From assembly GCA_027306695.1 (NCBI GenBank), contig DAHUZH010000015.1:1-43653 (forward strand): DNA of 43,653 nucleotides, written 5' to 3'. Shown here piece by piece: positions 1 through 7,019 of this stretch. How positions within the stretch are numbered: position 1 is the first letter of the stretch; every line of letters begins with the position of its first letter. The position numbers and the translations under genes are program-made. The notes under the pieces were generated by a model. That model did not search any database. It saw only the letters and a list, made by a program, of their open reading frames with translations, and was not told where the DNA came from. Source of the DNA: Acidobacteriaceae bacterium. Lineage in GTDB: Bacteria > Acidobacteriota > Terriglobia > Terriglobales > Acidobacteriaceae.

Positions 1-345
1 GGTGTAACGATCGTCCGCGTCCTGATGGACAACGCGGGCAAGCTGCCGCGCGGTGCTGTCTTTATCTGTGATTTCACCGGGAACGGCGTAGATGGAATCG
101 ACCAGGACGGTCATCGCCAGCGGTTGCAAATCGCGGTCGTAGAGCACGCCGCGCCGAGGAGCAATGGCAAAGGTGCGTTGCTGTTGACGCGCTTCGCGCG
201 CAGCATAATCCGAGTGACGAAAGACCTGGAGCCATACCAGCCGCGCCGCGATGATGCCGACCCATAACACCAGAAATGCGGCCAGGGCCACGAAACGCAG
301 CCTGGGGATTGGTGCGGAGAGCGGCTGCTTGGGATTTCGGCTCAT
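1..345 (-). CDS. ftsI: Peptidoglycan transpeptidase FtsI/PBP, N-terminal fragment
   Basis: This is the 5' part (115 codons) of a class B penicillin-binding protein that crosslinks septal peptidoglycan in the periplasm; the rest lies beyond base 1. The visible protein starts MSRNPKQPL, has one membrane-spanning segment at about residues 18-36 (FVALAAFLVLWVGIIAARLV), then a motif typical of the start of the PBP dimerisation domain (QRTFAIAPRRGVLYDRD, in which RRGVLYDRD resembles the usual RG.I.DRNG). The ATG at 345 follows a purine-rich GAAGAGGG. It lies 70 bases after ftsL on the same strand, the usual ftsL-ftsI order of the division cluster. The catalytic SxxK, SxN and KTG motifs are outside the window, so FtsI rather than an SpoVD-like paralogue is inferred from position. 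Confidence 0.88.
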   Translation of the reverse strand, partial: MSRNPKQPLSAPIPRLRFVALAAFLVLWVGIIAARLVWLQVFRHSDYAAREARQQQRTFAIAPRRGVLYDRDLQPLAMTVLVDSIYAVPGEITDKDSTARQLARVVHQDADDRYT

Positions 346-415
346 GCCCTCTTCGGGTCCTGCATGTTGGAATCGGCCTTACAAACCGTCGCAATCGAGT
401 GCGACTGCCCACAGT

Positions 416-934
416 TTACTGGCTTGACGGTCCGGCTAGTTCCCGCACCGAAGCCAGAACAGGAGTATTCGGATTCACGTCCATCATGTTCGGAGAAACG
501 ATCTGCCCGGGCTGCGGCGACTGCATCCCCATCTGGCGGGCCATATGGTCGATGCGCTCCGAGCGGGTCAACTGCGCCTCCGTCAAGCCAAGCTGACGGT
601 TGTCGTCCTGCAAATGCTGCAACTGGGCCTTTTCAGCCTCGATATGATATCCCGCTTCCACCGCGCTGAAGTGCTGCCAACTGTACACCATTAACAACGC
701 GAAGAAGAAGACTGCCGCGATCGCGAAGCTGCGCATTTCCTGCTTGCGCACTGGATCGTCCGCCTTGACCAGGCGCGAATTGTCCAGCCGCTTATCGAAA
801 AATACTTCGGGAGTGGGCCCGCGACGGGCGCGTTGTTGTGCCGCGAAAAGCCAGCGATTGTGGTCCATCACTGCTTCGGCACTCCCTTGGCCCTGCTCCC
901 GGAAGGTGTCGATTGCGATGCGTGCGGTTGCCAT
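416..934 (-). CDS. ftsL: Cell division protein FtsL-like
   Basis: A 172-residue bitopic membrane protein in the FtsL position between rsmH and ftsI. FtsL forms the FtsQLB complex that activates septal wall synthesis. The sequence shows a hydrophilic cytoplasmic N-terminus of about 67 residues, one transmembrane helix at about 69-88 (FAIAAVFFFALLMVYSW), then a charged, Leu/Gln-rich stretch (about 95-135) with coiled-coil character (EAEKAQLQHLQDDNRQL), and a Pro/Asn-rich tail. It is longer than the enterobacterial protein (about 120 residues) mainly because of the cytoplasmic N-terminus. The ATG at 934 has AAAGGA seven bases upstream, which decides the start over an internal Met at residue 23. 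Identity rests on topology and neighbours, since FtsL sequences are poorly conserved. Confidence 0.82.
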   Translation of the reverse strand: MATARIAIDTFREQGQGSAEAVMDHNRWLFAAQQRARRGPTPEVFFDKRLDNSRLVKADDPVRKQEMRSFAIAAVFFFALLMVYSWQHFSAVEAGYHIEAEKAQLQHLQDDNRQLGLTEAQLTRSERIDHMARQMGMQSPQPGQIVSPNMMDVNPNTPVLASVRELAGPSSQ

Positions 935-1022
935 AGTGTTCCTTTACTGGTCGGTTAGGCCGTTCTGTTTTTTGTCCGAACAGCCATCGCGGACTGCGCA
1001 GAAATGCGCCGTCCAATGATGA

Positions 1023-1145
1023 CTACTTCAACGCTCCGTTGAGCGCCATTGCCAGGGCAATGCAAGCTGCAACGGTGAGTACGCCAAACGCAACGGCGCC
1101 CCAAGCTTCCATGTGATTGTCGAAAAAGTTATAGATATGCGACAT
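1023..1145 (-). CDS. Small single-helix membrane protein in the division cluster, unknown function
   Basis: A 40-residue reading frame between rsmH and ftsL on the same strand. It begins MSHIYNFFDNHMEAWG, continues with a hydrophobic helix of about 20 residues (about 17-35, AVAFGVLTVAACIALAMAL) and ends NGALK. The ATG at 1145 is preceded by GGGAGG with seven bases of spacing, one of the best ribosome sites in the window. The short amphipathic N-terminus, single helix and positive C-terminal Lys suggest a one-pass inner-membrane peptide with the C-terminus probably cytoplasmic or at the interface. I recognise no family. Its place directly upstream of ftsL suggests a link to the divisome or to wall synthesis, but this is inference from position only. 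The clean Shine-Dalgarno and membrane-like composition make chance less likely. Confidence 0.6.
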   Translation of the reverse strand: MSHIYNFFDNHMEAWGAVAFGVLTVAACIALAMALNGALK

Positions 1146-1188
1146 AATGTTCCTCCCCGAACATTTGTGTGGATGTTGAACGTTGGGT

Positions 1189-1202
1189 CAGCAAATTTGC
1201 TG
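1189..1202. promoter_or_regulatory. Perfect 14-bp palindrome between rsmH and the small membrane gene
   Basis: CAGCAAATTTGCTG is a perfect dyad in the 263-base non-coding stretch 1146-1408. It lies 44 bases upstream of the small membrane gene. It could be an operator or the stem of a short RNA hairpin. No T-run follows, so it is not a standard terminator. The rest of 1146-1408 shows no clear gene; a second promoter for the downstream division genes could lie here but no good -35/-10 pair was identified. Confidence 0.3.
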
Positions 1203-1408
1203 GTTCCCTCCGCCGCTGACAGATCGCGTGCCGTTGCACGGACCTCAATCTTGTTTGCTGCGTACTACTCTTCGTCCTCACTTCTCAGGCGTCCCTTCCT
1301 GGTCGGGCCAGGCTCGTTGAGCTGGGGGAAGGGGCTTACTATATATGCTGTTCTTTCGCCTGAAAGAGGGTGGGACGAACCCGGCCCGATCTTGTTCGAC
1401 ATCGCTGG

Positions 1409-2386
1409 CTACCAGCTACGTCGTAGAAATTTTTCTTGCATTCCGCCGGGCTTCTTGCCTGCTCCGGCTGTCGTTTCTGCTCGTTCCGCAGCCCGTAATT
1501 TTGCGCTGCGCGAACGAGGATTTCTGCGAATCTCCGCTTCCGTCGCGGTCACTGGCTTGGGCGTCAACACCTGCCAGGTCCCGTCCGTTCTTCCCGCGCG
1601 AAAGGCATCTTTCACGATGCGGTCTTCGAGCGAGTGAAAACTGATCGCCACCATTCTTCCCCCCGGCCGCAATAACTTCGGCGCTGATTCCATCAAGGAA
1701 GCGATCTGATCGAGTTCCCCATTTACATAAATTCGGAGGGCCTGAAAGACCCGTGTCGCCGGATGAATGCGATCGCTTTTTATTGCCGGGGCGCAAGCTG
1801 CAACGACTTTGGCCAGTTGTGCCGTCGTCGTCACGGGCCGCGCCCTGACAATTGCTCTGGCGATTCTCCGCGACCTCCTTTCCTCTCCGAATTCGTAAAT
1901 CAGATTGGCGAGTTCTTCTTCGCCCGCCTGATTTACCACTTGTTCGGCAGTCGCCCCGCCGCGTGTATCCATCCGCATGTCGAGCGGTGCGTCTGCCTGA
2001 AAACTGAATCCCCTCTGCGCTGTGTCCAATTGCAGCGAGCTGACGCCGAAGTCGGCCAGAATGCCGTCCACACTGCCCGGCTGCACCCACTGCACCATCT
2101 CCGCAAAAGCGACCGCATGGATGGTGATGCGTGGCATCTGGCTGCGCAGCGCGGCAAACTTCGCTCCCGCGCCCTCGATGACCTCCGTGTCGCGATCGAA
2201 TGCGATCAGGTGGCCCTCTGGACCCAGCAGGCGGGCGATTGCGATGCTATGCCCACCCAGGCCGAGCGTGGCATCCACATACGTGCCGCCCGGCAGGATT
2301 CGTAAATACTCCATTGCTTCTTCTAAAAGAACCGGCACATGTCGTTGATTCCGACTGCGCGCCCCCTGGAGGGCCTCTTCATCCAC
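1409..2386 (-). CDS. rsmH: 16S rRNA m4C1402 methyltransferase RsmH (MraW)
   Basis: Transfers a methyl group from S-adenosylmethionine to N4 of C1402 in 16S rRNA. The 325-residue protein carries the family motifs in order: HVPVLLEEAMEYL (about 16-28), the SAM-binding DATLGLGGHS (38-47), GILADFGVSSLQLD (about 108-121), GFSFQADAPLDMRMD, RIHPATRVFQALRIYVN and ISFHSLEDRIVK. The start is a GTG at 2386, two bases after the mraZ stop codon, which suggests translational coupling; an ATG at 2382 is in another frame. The C-terminus (about 290-325) is basic and low in complexity, as is common in the family. Usual length is about 310. It follows mraZ and precedes the division genes as in most bacteria. 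Confidence 0.96.
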   Translation of the reverse strand: MDEEALQGARSRNQRHVPVLLEEAMEYLRILPGGTYVDATLGLGGHSIAIARLLGPEGHLIAFDRDTEVIEGAGAKFAALRSQMPRITIHAVAFAEMVQWVQPGSVDGILADFGVSSLQLDTAQRGFSFQADAPLDMRMDTRGGATAEQVVNQAGEEELANLIYEFGEERRSRRIARAIVRARPVTTTAQLAKVVAACAPAIKSDRIHPATRVFQALRIYVNGELDQIASLMESAPKLLRPGGRMVAISFHSLEDRIVKDAFRAGRTDGTWQVLTPKPVTATEAEIRRNPRSRSAKLRAAERAETTAGAGKKPGGMQEKFLRRSW

Positions 2387-2388
2387 TG

Positions 2389-2829
2389 CTACAACCCAAA
2401 CCCGGCCAGCGATTCCGCATCCGACTCGGTCAGCGGATTGGCTTCCATGTTCTGGCGGAAGGCATCATGGTTGGTGACTTCCAGATACGTCATCATCCCG
2501 AACACCACCACGTCTCCTGTCACTTTCGCCGTCTCCCGCAAAATCTGTGGGACTAAAATCCGTCCCTGTGCGTCCATCTCGGCCACCTGGCCGTAGTAGT
2601 TCACCCGGTCTAAAAATTTCTTCTTCGCCGGATTGAAGCTGGGGACCGCCGCCAGTTTCTGCTCGATCTTTTCCCATTCCTCAATCGGGTAAACCTTGGC
2701 CGTTTTGCCGTCCTCACTGGTGATGTAGAACTTGACGCCGTATTTCTCTTCAATGTGGCGCTTGAATTCCGCAGGTAGCTTCAGCCGACCTTTTTCATCG
2801 ACCCGAGTTGGATGGTTGCCGCGAAACAT
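2389..2829 (-). CDS. mraZ: Transcriptional regulator MraZ
   Basis: MraZ is a ring-forming DNA-binding protein that represses or activates its own division cluster promoter. The 146-residue protein has two SpoVT/AbrB-like domains, each with the signature DxxGR: VDEKGRLKLP near residues 10-19 and MDAQGRILVP near 84-93. It begins MFRGNHPTRVD, the typical start. It is the first gene of the operon and lies about 95 bases downstream of three direct repeats of the MraZ-binding type and a good sigma-70-like promoter (see the separate entries), so autoregulation is likely. A weak AGGG precedes the ATG. Length and motif spacing match the family. Confidence 0.96.
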   Translation of the reverse strand: MFRGNHPTRVDEKGRLKLPAEFKRHIEEKYGVKFYITSEDGKTAKVYPIEEWEKIEQKLAAVPSFNPAKKKFLDRVNYYGQVAEMDAQGRILVPQILRETAKVTGDVVVFGMMTYLEVTNHDAFRQNMEANPLTESDAESLAGFGL

Positions 2830-2924
2830 GTTGTCTGCCCTATGCCAAAAATACTGAATTGAGGTCTTGCATCCGATCTGGCCAATAAAGCCCGCCGGAA
2901 CCGCATTGTTTTACCTCTGATCTC

Positions 2925-2950
2925 ACCACTTTAGACCACTTTCGTCCACA
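2925..2950 (-). promoter_or_regulatory. MraZ operator: three direct repeats at 10-bp spacing
   Basis: Read on the minus strand, GTGG occurs three times, at 2949-2946, 2939-2936 and 2929-2926, exactly ten bases apart; the second and third copies are preceded by AAA (units GTGGACGAAA, GTGGTCTAAA, GTGGTGAGAT). Direct repeats with an AAAGTGG-type core and one helical turn of spacing are the known recognition pattern for MraZ. They begin just after the -10 box, over the predicted transcription start, a position suited to repression by MraZ. Confidence 0.8.
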
Positions 2951-2979
2951 ACTGTATCGCAAACCTGCGAGTTGTCCAA
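2951..2979 (-). promoter_or_regulatory. Predicted sigma-70-type promoter of the mraZ division cluster
   Basis: On the minus strand TTGGAC (2979-2974) is followed after 17 bases by TACAGT (2956-2951), close to the -35 and -10 consensus with optimal spacing. Transcription would start near 2944, inside the first MraZ repeat, giving a leader of about 115 bases before the mraZ ATG. Confidence 0.65.
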
Positions 2980-3006
2980 TAGAAAATTGTGCAAAATTGG
3001 GAATTT

Positions 3007-3328
3007 TTAGCGGAAAATCGCAAAATAAGGCGAAATTAGCTCATCGCATAGGGCCAGACGATGGAAAGGCCACCGTCGGTAGTGTTGGCGAATATGGTTC
3101 CTATATCCATTCGCTACCAAGTCGCAGTGGTTTTTAGTCCAATTCTTATACGCTGCGCTACCTTGCAATACACCATGCGTTCGTTCCAACCACTCGGATT
3201 TGGAGTTTTTGGAGTTTTTCCAGTTATATGCGACACACTCAAGGTTTTTCGCGCTCCAGCCAATCTGTGAATTTTTCGGTGACCACATACTTGATTCACC
3301 GACTTGTGCTGAGATGTCGCGGAGCGCT
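3007..3328. other. Intergenic stretch without a convincing gene
   Basis: About 320 bases between the mraZ promoter and the end of the MarR-GNAT gene, clearly more AT-rich than its surroundings. A minus-strand frame of 112 codons (3007-3345) starts only with TTG, has no ribosome site, overlaps the end of the MarR-GNAT gene and is rich in Asn, Lys, Trp and Ser. It is not convincing as a gene but could be a decayed remnant. An inverted repeat TCGGTGA/TCACCGA (3276-3302, 13-base loop) lies just after the MarR-GNAT stop codon; no T-run follows it on the minus strand. Confidence 0.35.
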
Positions 3329-4240
3329 TTACGACCGTCGCTCAATGTTCTTGCGAAGAAAGACTGTTGCCTGTGGGTTGTCGTTAAACCGTTCGCATGA
3401 AACGTAGCCGCGTTTCCGATACAGAGCGATGGCCACTTTCAGATCATCATAGCTATCCAAATATATCCAACGCAGACCTTTGCTGCGGGCGAAGTCCTCC
3501 TGTGCGTCGAGCAGCTTGTCTGCAATCCGATGCCCCCGGGCCATGGGCCGCACATAAAGGCGCTTGCATTCCCCGGCGAACGGAATGGAGCCGAGCTTTC
3601 TCAGCACGACACACCCCACAGCCTTTTCTTCCAGATAGGCAAGCCACATGCCCGAACCGGGATCATCAATGATCTTCTGGATCGCTTCGGGGGTGTCCCG
3701 TTGGACGACGCTGACCGCCTCGTAATACTCCTGCAGCAATCGGATCGCATCGTCGCTGGATTTGGACAAGCGAACGATTTGAACGGAACGCCCTTTTGGT
3801 TTACTCAGAATGGAGCGAATCTTTGAGAACGAGTCGAGCAACGCATCGCGGTCAGTTGAATTGACGTTAGCCAGCAGCCCTTGTATCTCTAGTGCCGATT
3901 GTTTGTCCAGCCACGCTACAGCGCGATCTCCCGCAGGCGAGAGCGTTAGCAGCTTCTCCCGGCCGTCCTGCTTGGATGACGTCTGGCGTACCAGCTTTCG
4001 CTTGGATAACAGTGCAAGGCTTCGACTGACGTATCCGGCATTCAGGCCAAGCGTATTCCGTAAGTAGGAAGCCGTCAGTCTGGGACTGGCTCCGATCTCA
4101 TACAAGATGCGGGCTTCTGTGAGGGAAAAATCCCCGTCGAGGTGCCGCTTTCGCAACAACCCTAGCCGCACCGTGTAGAAGCGATTGAACTCCCGCACGG
4201 CGGAGATTTGTTCCCCTTCCTTGATGTTACTGACCGCCAT
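3329..4240 (-). CDS. MarR-family regulator fused to a GNAT acetyltransferase
   Basis: A 303-residue two-domain protein. Residues about 10-145 form a MarR-type winged helix (FSLTEARILYEIGAS, then recognition helix region NAGYVSRSLALLSKRKLVRQ, then the wing around SSKQDGREKLLTLSPAGDRAV). Residues about 150-300 form a GNAT N-acetyltransferase domain (MWLAYLEEKAVGCVVLRKL, then the acetyl-CoA loop region RLYVRPMARGHRIADKLLDA, then WIYLDSYDDLKVAIALYRKRGY). This fusion is a known family; its effector and acetyl acceptor are generally unknown. The gene is transcribed alone. A 23-base inverted repeat 18 bases before the ATG fits a MarR operator, so autorepression is likely. A perfect TTACATGTAA (4250-4259) also lies in the leader. 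The ribosome site is weak. Confidence 0.9.
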   Translation of the reverse strand: MAVSNIKEGEQISAVREFNRFYTVRLGLLRKRHLDGDFSLTEARILYEIGASPRLTASYLRNTLGLNAGYVSRSLALLSKRKLVRQTSSKQDGREKLLTLSPAGDRAVAWLDKQSALEIQGLLANVNSTDRDALLDSFSKIRSILSKPKGRSVQIVRLSKSSDDAIRLLQEYYEAVSVVQRDTPEAIQKIIDDPGSGMWLAYLEEKAVGCVVLRKLGSIPFAGECKRLYVRPMARGHRIADKLLDAQEDFARSKGLRWIYLDSYDDLKVAIALYRKRGYVSCERFNDNPQATVFLRKNIERRS

Positions 4241-4258
4241 GGAAAGAGCTTACATGTA

Positions 4259-4281
4259 AATAGTTGCTAAAAGCAATTATT
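4259..4281. promoter_or_regulatory. Probable MarR-type operator
   Basis: AATAGTTGC, five bases, GCAATTATT: nine-base arms matching at eight of nine positions. TAGTTGC...GCAAnTA dyads are typical of MarR-family sites. It lies directly upstream of the MarR-GNAT gene, whose ATG is at 4240. Binding by that protein is inferred. Confidence 0.6.
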
Positions 4282-4314
4282 GTGATCGTTGCAGCCCGAT
4301 TTTGCGGTGACTGG

Positions 4315-4452
4315 TGAGTGATTCTGAGGTCGCCGCTGCAAACGAAGAATCCAGAAGATGAGGGGCGACGCAATCCAAGTGAGCATTCTCTAGATTCTTC
4401 ACTTCTCTATGCGGAGCCTGCCTGAGCGGAGCCGACGGGTTCAGAATGACTC
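4315..4452. repeat. Dispersed intergenic palindromic repeat, copy 1 (type A)
   Basis: Ends are GAGTGATTCTGAGG on the left and TCAGAATGACTC on the right, inverted copies of each other with one mismatch in the core. Inside are GAAGAATCCAGA and, inverted, TCTAGATTCTTC. The same arrangement occurs at 13691-13819 and 41683-41815. This copy is more degenerate in its middle. It lies just after the DUF2127 gene (minus strand) and upstream of the MarR-GNAT operator. Confidence 0.7.
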
Positions 4453-4470
4453 CTTTTTCGCTCAGGTAAA

Positions 4471-4989
4471 CTAACCATCCGTTCGCTCCAATAGCTCCCC
4501 TGCGTCATGATGCAGGGGACGCACCAGCCACGCCAGATAGACCACCACCGCCACATTCACCAGCGTAAGCAGGACGATCCACGGATTCGGATGACGTGCC
4601 AGCTTGATGGCTTCAACCGGCAGGAAAGCAGTAGTGAGAACCAGCGTGAAATACTCGGCCCATTTTTTCTCAAGCACCAGCCCTGTGCCTTCGATAAAGT
4701 CCAGCGAGGCGTAGGCGAAGATTATGGCGGCCATCTGCTTCAAGCGATGATCGCTCAGCAGTGAAACCTTTTCCAGCAGTTTGGAGACGGCCTGCCGGTC
4801 AGGATCCATACGCAGGACTTCAACGACCCATAGCGCGAGCATGTATACGTCATGATGCAGCATGCGCAGCAGGCCAAATCCCAGCGCAACAAATAGAGTG
4901 CCTTTCAGCAGCTTGAGCGCGCCAATCAGCACAAGTCCGCGCTGATGTTTATGCTTGCCGATGGCGCGTGGGGCTGGTGTGTGCATCAT
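4471..4989 (-). CDS. DUF2127 family membrane protein
   Basis: A 172-residue predicted integral membrane protein. Hydrophobic segments lie at about 18-41 (GLVLIGALKLLKGTLFVALG), 86-100 (MAAIIFAYASLDFIEG), 112-128 (FTLVLTTAFLPVEAIKL) and 135-156 (IVLLTLVNVAVVVYLAWLV). The segment FIEGTGLVLEKKWAEYFT is the hallmark of the DUF2127 family; its biochemical role is unknown. A long GGGAGGG precedes the ATG at 4989; a second ATG follows at once. It stands between the beta-barrel protein gene (downstream, same strand) and a palindromic repeat that covers its 3' side. Confidence 0.85.
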   Translation of the reverse strand: MMHTPAPRAIGKHKHQRGLVLIGALKLLKGTLFVALGFGLLRMLHHDVYMLALWVVEVLRMDPDRQAVSKLLEKVSLLSDHRLKQMAAIIFAYASLDFIEGTGLVLEKKWAEYFTLVLTTAFLPVEAIKLARHPNPWIVLLTLVNVAVVVYLAWLVRPLHHDAGELLERTDG

Positions 4990-5050
4990 GCTGACCCTCC
5001 CTGCCGACTGGAAAGGCGGCGCATCTCAGGCAAAACAAGAACGGCGAATG

Positions 5051-5716
5051 CTAGAACTTGAATGCCAGGCCCACCTGCGGCTCTGCAATGTTGATGAAGT
5101 TGGTGGTGGATAGATACGGCAGCAGATAATCCGGTGCGTGTCCCACCAGCCCACGATACTGGAAGCGCAGGAACAGGTACGGTGGAAACTTCCCAGGCTG
5201 GTAATCGGCCCCAAAGCCATATTCAAAGACTGGAATTTTTTCCGCTCTGGCCGGAATGTTACTGGTGCTGGAGATGTTGTAGGAAATCAGCCCCGCTCCT
5301 AGCAGCGCGAACGGCTGGACGTGAAAGAAGTTATGCGGGGCCGTCACCACATAGTCGATAGTGAATGGCTTGCCATGCGAATAGACGGGGCCGGTCTGCG
5401 GGATGCTGCCGGTAAAGTGCTGCGTGGCCCGGTTGTATCCGAAGTTTGCTTCCAACCCGAAGATGGGGCTGAAGATGTGTCGGGCGCCCATGCGAAATCC
5501 CAGGGATTGGTCGGCGGTCTGCTGCCGCGCTGGGAAGGTCTGGCCAACCAACGTCGTGCTTCCACTGGACGCGGACGATGGAAACGTTTCGTACAAGTTG
5601 ACGTTGACGTCCGACTTCTGTGCGAACGAGGGACACGCTGCGAAGAAAAATCCCGCTGCGAATACAAGAATGCTCCAATGAGCCTGCCGCAGCAAATGTC
5701 TGAGAACCATGCTCAT
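5051..5716 (-). CDS. Outer-membrane beta-barrel protein, small
   Basis: About 221 residues. After MSMVLRHLLRQAH comes a hydrophobic signal sequence (SILVFAAGFFFAA) with likely cleavage at PSFA|QK. The mature part alternates hydrophobic and polar residues (SLGFRMGARHIFSPIFGLEANFGYN split over strands; FHVQPFALLGAGLISYN; YLFLRFQYRGLVGH) and ends in Phe (GLAFKF), a C-terminal beta-signal for outer-membrane insertion. This pattern fits the OmpA/OprF-like or porin-type eight-stranded barrel families. The frame extends upstream to 5923, but the ATGs at 5716 or 5710 place the signal peptide at the N-terminus and leave room for a divergent promoter; no clear Shine-Dalgarno was found for either. Cargo or partner unknown. 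Confidence 0.72.
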   Translation of the reverse strand: MSMVLRHLLRQAHWSILVFAAGFFFAACPSFAQKSDVNVNLYETFPSSASSGSTTLVGQTFPARQQTADQSLGFRMGARHIFSPIFGLEANFGYNRATQHFTGSIPQTGPVYSHGKPFTIDYVVTAPHNFFHVQPFALLGAGLISYNISSTSNIPARAEKIPVFEYGFGADYQPGKFPPYLFLRFQYRGLVGHAPDYLLPYLSTTNFINIAEPQVGLAFKF

Positions 5717-5791
5717 ATTGTCATGCATGGCGAGTGGATTCGCCAAATCGTCTGGATGTGTGGGGAGGGGGCGGTCATGGAGAAAAATATT

Positions 5792-5811
5792 TACAATTCC
5801 TCGAAATTGTA
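5792..5811. promoter_or_regulatory. 20-bp dyad in a divergent intergenic region
   Basis: TACAATT, six bases, AATTGTA: perfect seven-base arms. It lies between the divergent barrel-protein and hydrolase genes, 17 bases before the hydrolase ATG. The AT-rich symmetric form is typical of an operator, but no cognate regulator gene is adjacent. Confidence 0.45.
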
Positions 5812-5828
5812 GAACTATCGGGGCAATT

Positions 5829-6974
5829 ATGAATTTCGCTTCCGTTGTCGTTCCATGCCTCGTGCTGCTCGCCGTAGTTCTTGTTGTTGTGCTCTGCATA
5901 CGCCGTATGCGCATGCTTCGCAATGAAGGGCAAGGACGATGGCGCCGGACAGTTGAGCGCGTTGTTCTCTATGGCATCGTCATCGTTGCCATTGCCGTGG
6001 GTGCAAGCACTGCATTCAATGCATCCGCTTCCCACCATTACTGGGCCATGCACCCCGTTCCAGGCCGCATTTACACAGTAAACGGGTACAAGATGCATAT
6101 GAACTGTACGGGCACAGGTTCTCCCACAATCATTCTCGATGCCGGGCTGGGAAACGACTGGACCATCTGGGGTAAGGTACAACCTGTACTTTCAAAAACA
6201 ACGCGGGTATGTTCCTATGACCGCGCTGGATTCGGCTGGAGCCAAGCGCAGCCTGGGCCACGCGATGCCGACCACATTGCCGATGAACTGCATGGCCTTC
6301 TGAACCAGGCTGGCATCACCGGGCCGATTGTTTTGATGGGCCATTCGATCTCCGGCATCTATATCCGCGCTTATGCTACCCGATATCCAAAAAATGTAGC
6401 AGGCCTGATATTCGTCGACGGATCCACTCCTTTGCAGCAGGACCACGGCCCTGCCGATCTCCGGGCTTTTGAGAGCAAGGGTCTGACCCTCCAGATCTTA
6501 CTCGGAAAGACGCTGGTGCCCCTCGGCGTACTGCGCGACATGGGGCAATGCTCCCAGATACAGCTAGGGTTTGAGGCCGCCGCTGGAAAGATGCTGGCGG
6601 AAGACACCTGCCAGCCGCGGCTCACAGCAACAGAGGATGAGTGGAACAATTTCAGGCAATCGGGCAATGAGACGATACATACCGGTCCGTACGGCGATCT
6701 CCCGGTGCTGATATTTTCACAAGACCCCAACCATCCCATGCCTCCTCAGATTCCTGCGAAATTGGGGAAAGAACTGGCGACAGTCTGGAACCAGATGCAG
6801 GATGACCTCAAGAACTTATCGACGCGCAGTCGAAGGATCATCGCAAAAGGCAGCGGCCATTACGTTCAAACCGAACGGTCGGACCTTGTGGACCGGGAGG
6901 TGCCGATCTTCATTCAGCAAATCCGCGGCACCGCGCCGCAGCCTACCGACTACGGAACAACGAAAACGGAGTAA
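5829..6974 (+). CDS. Membrane-anchored alpha/beta hydrolase
   Basis: A 381-residue protein with two N-terminal membrane segments (about 3-24, VVVPCLVLLAVVLVVVLCI, and about 46-64, VVLYGIVIVAIAVGAST), followed by an alpha/beta hydrolase domain. Motifs: oxyanion region DAGLGND, the early motif VCSYDRAGFGWS, nucleophile elbow GHSISG near residue 172, LIFVDGSTP, and a late GSGHYVQTE supplying the probable catalytic His near residue 342. The substrate cannot be told from sequence. An in-frame extension reaches upstream to 5709, but it overlaps the divergent gene and reads unlike a protein; the ATG at 5829 opens directly into the first membrane helix. The palindrome at 5792-5811 suggests regulation. 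Confidence 0.85.
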   Translation: MNFASVVVPCLVLLAVVLVVVLCIRRMRMLRNEGQGRWRRTVERVVLYGIVIVAIAVGASTAFNASASHHYWAMHPVPGRIYTVNGYKMHMNCTGTGSPTIILDAGLGNDWTIWGKVQPVLSKTTRVCSYDRAGFGWSQAQPGPRDADHIADELHGLLNQAGITGPIVLMGHSISGIYIRAYATRYPKNVAGLIFVDGSTPLQQDHGPADLRAFESKGLTLQILLGKTLVPLGVLRDMGQCSQIQLGFEAAAGKMLAEDTCQPRLTATEDEWNNFRQSGNETIHTGPYGDLPVLIFSQDPNHPMPPQIPAKLGKELATVWNQMQDDLKNLSTRSRRIIAKGSGHYVQTERSDLVDREVPIFIQQIRGTAPQPTDYGTTKTE

Positions 6975-7019
6975 GCGGGAGCTTGTTCGCTCGTCGTGGG
7001 TGGTGGTCCTTGCAGTCCG

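Noticed and set aside
3007-3345. 112-codon minus-strand frame
   Set aside because: Starts only at TTG, lacks a ribosome site and overlaps the end of the MarR-GNAT gene; kept only as an intergenic note.
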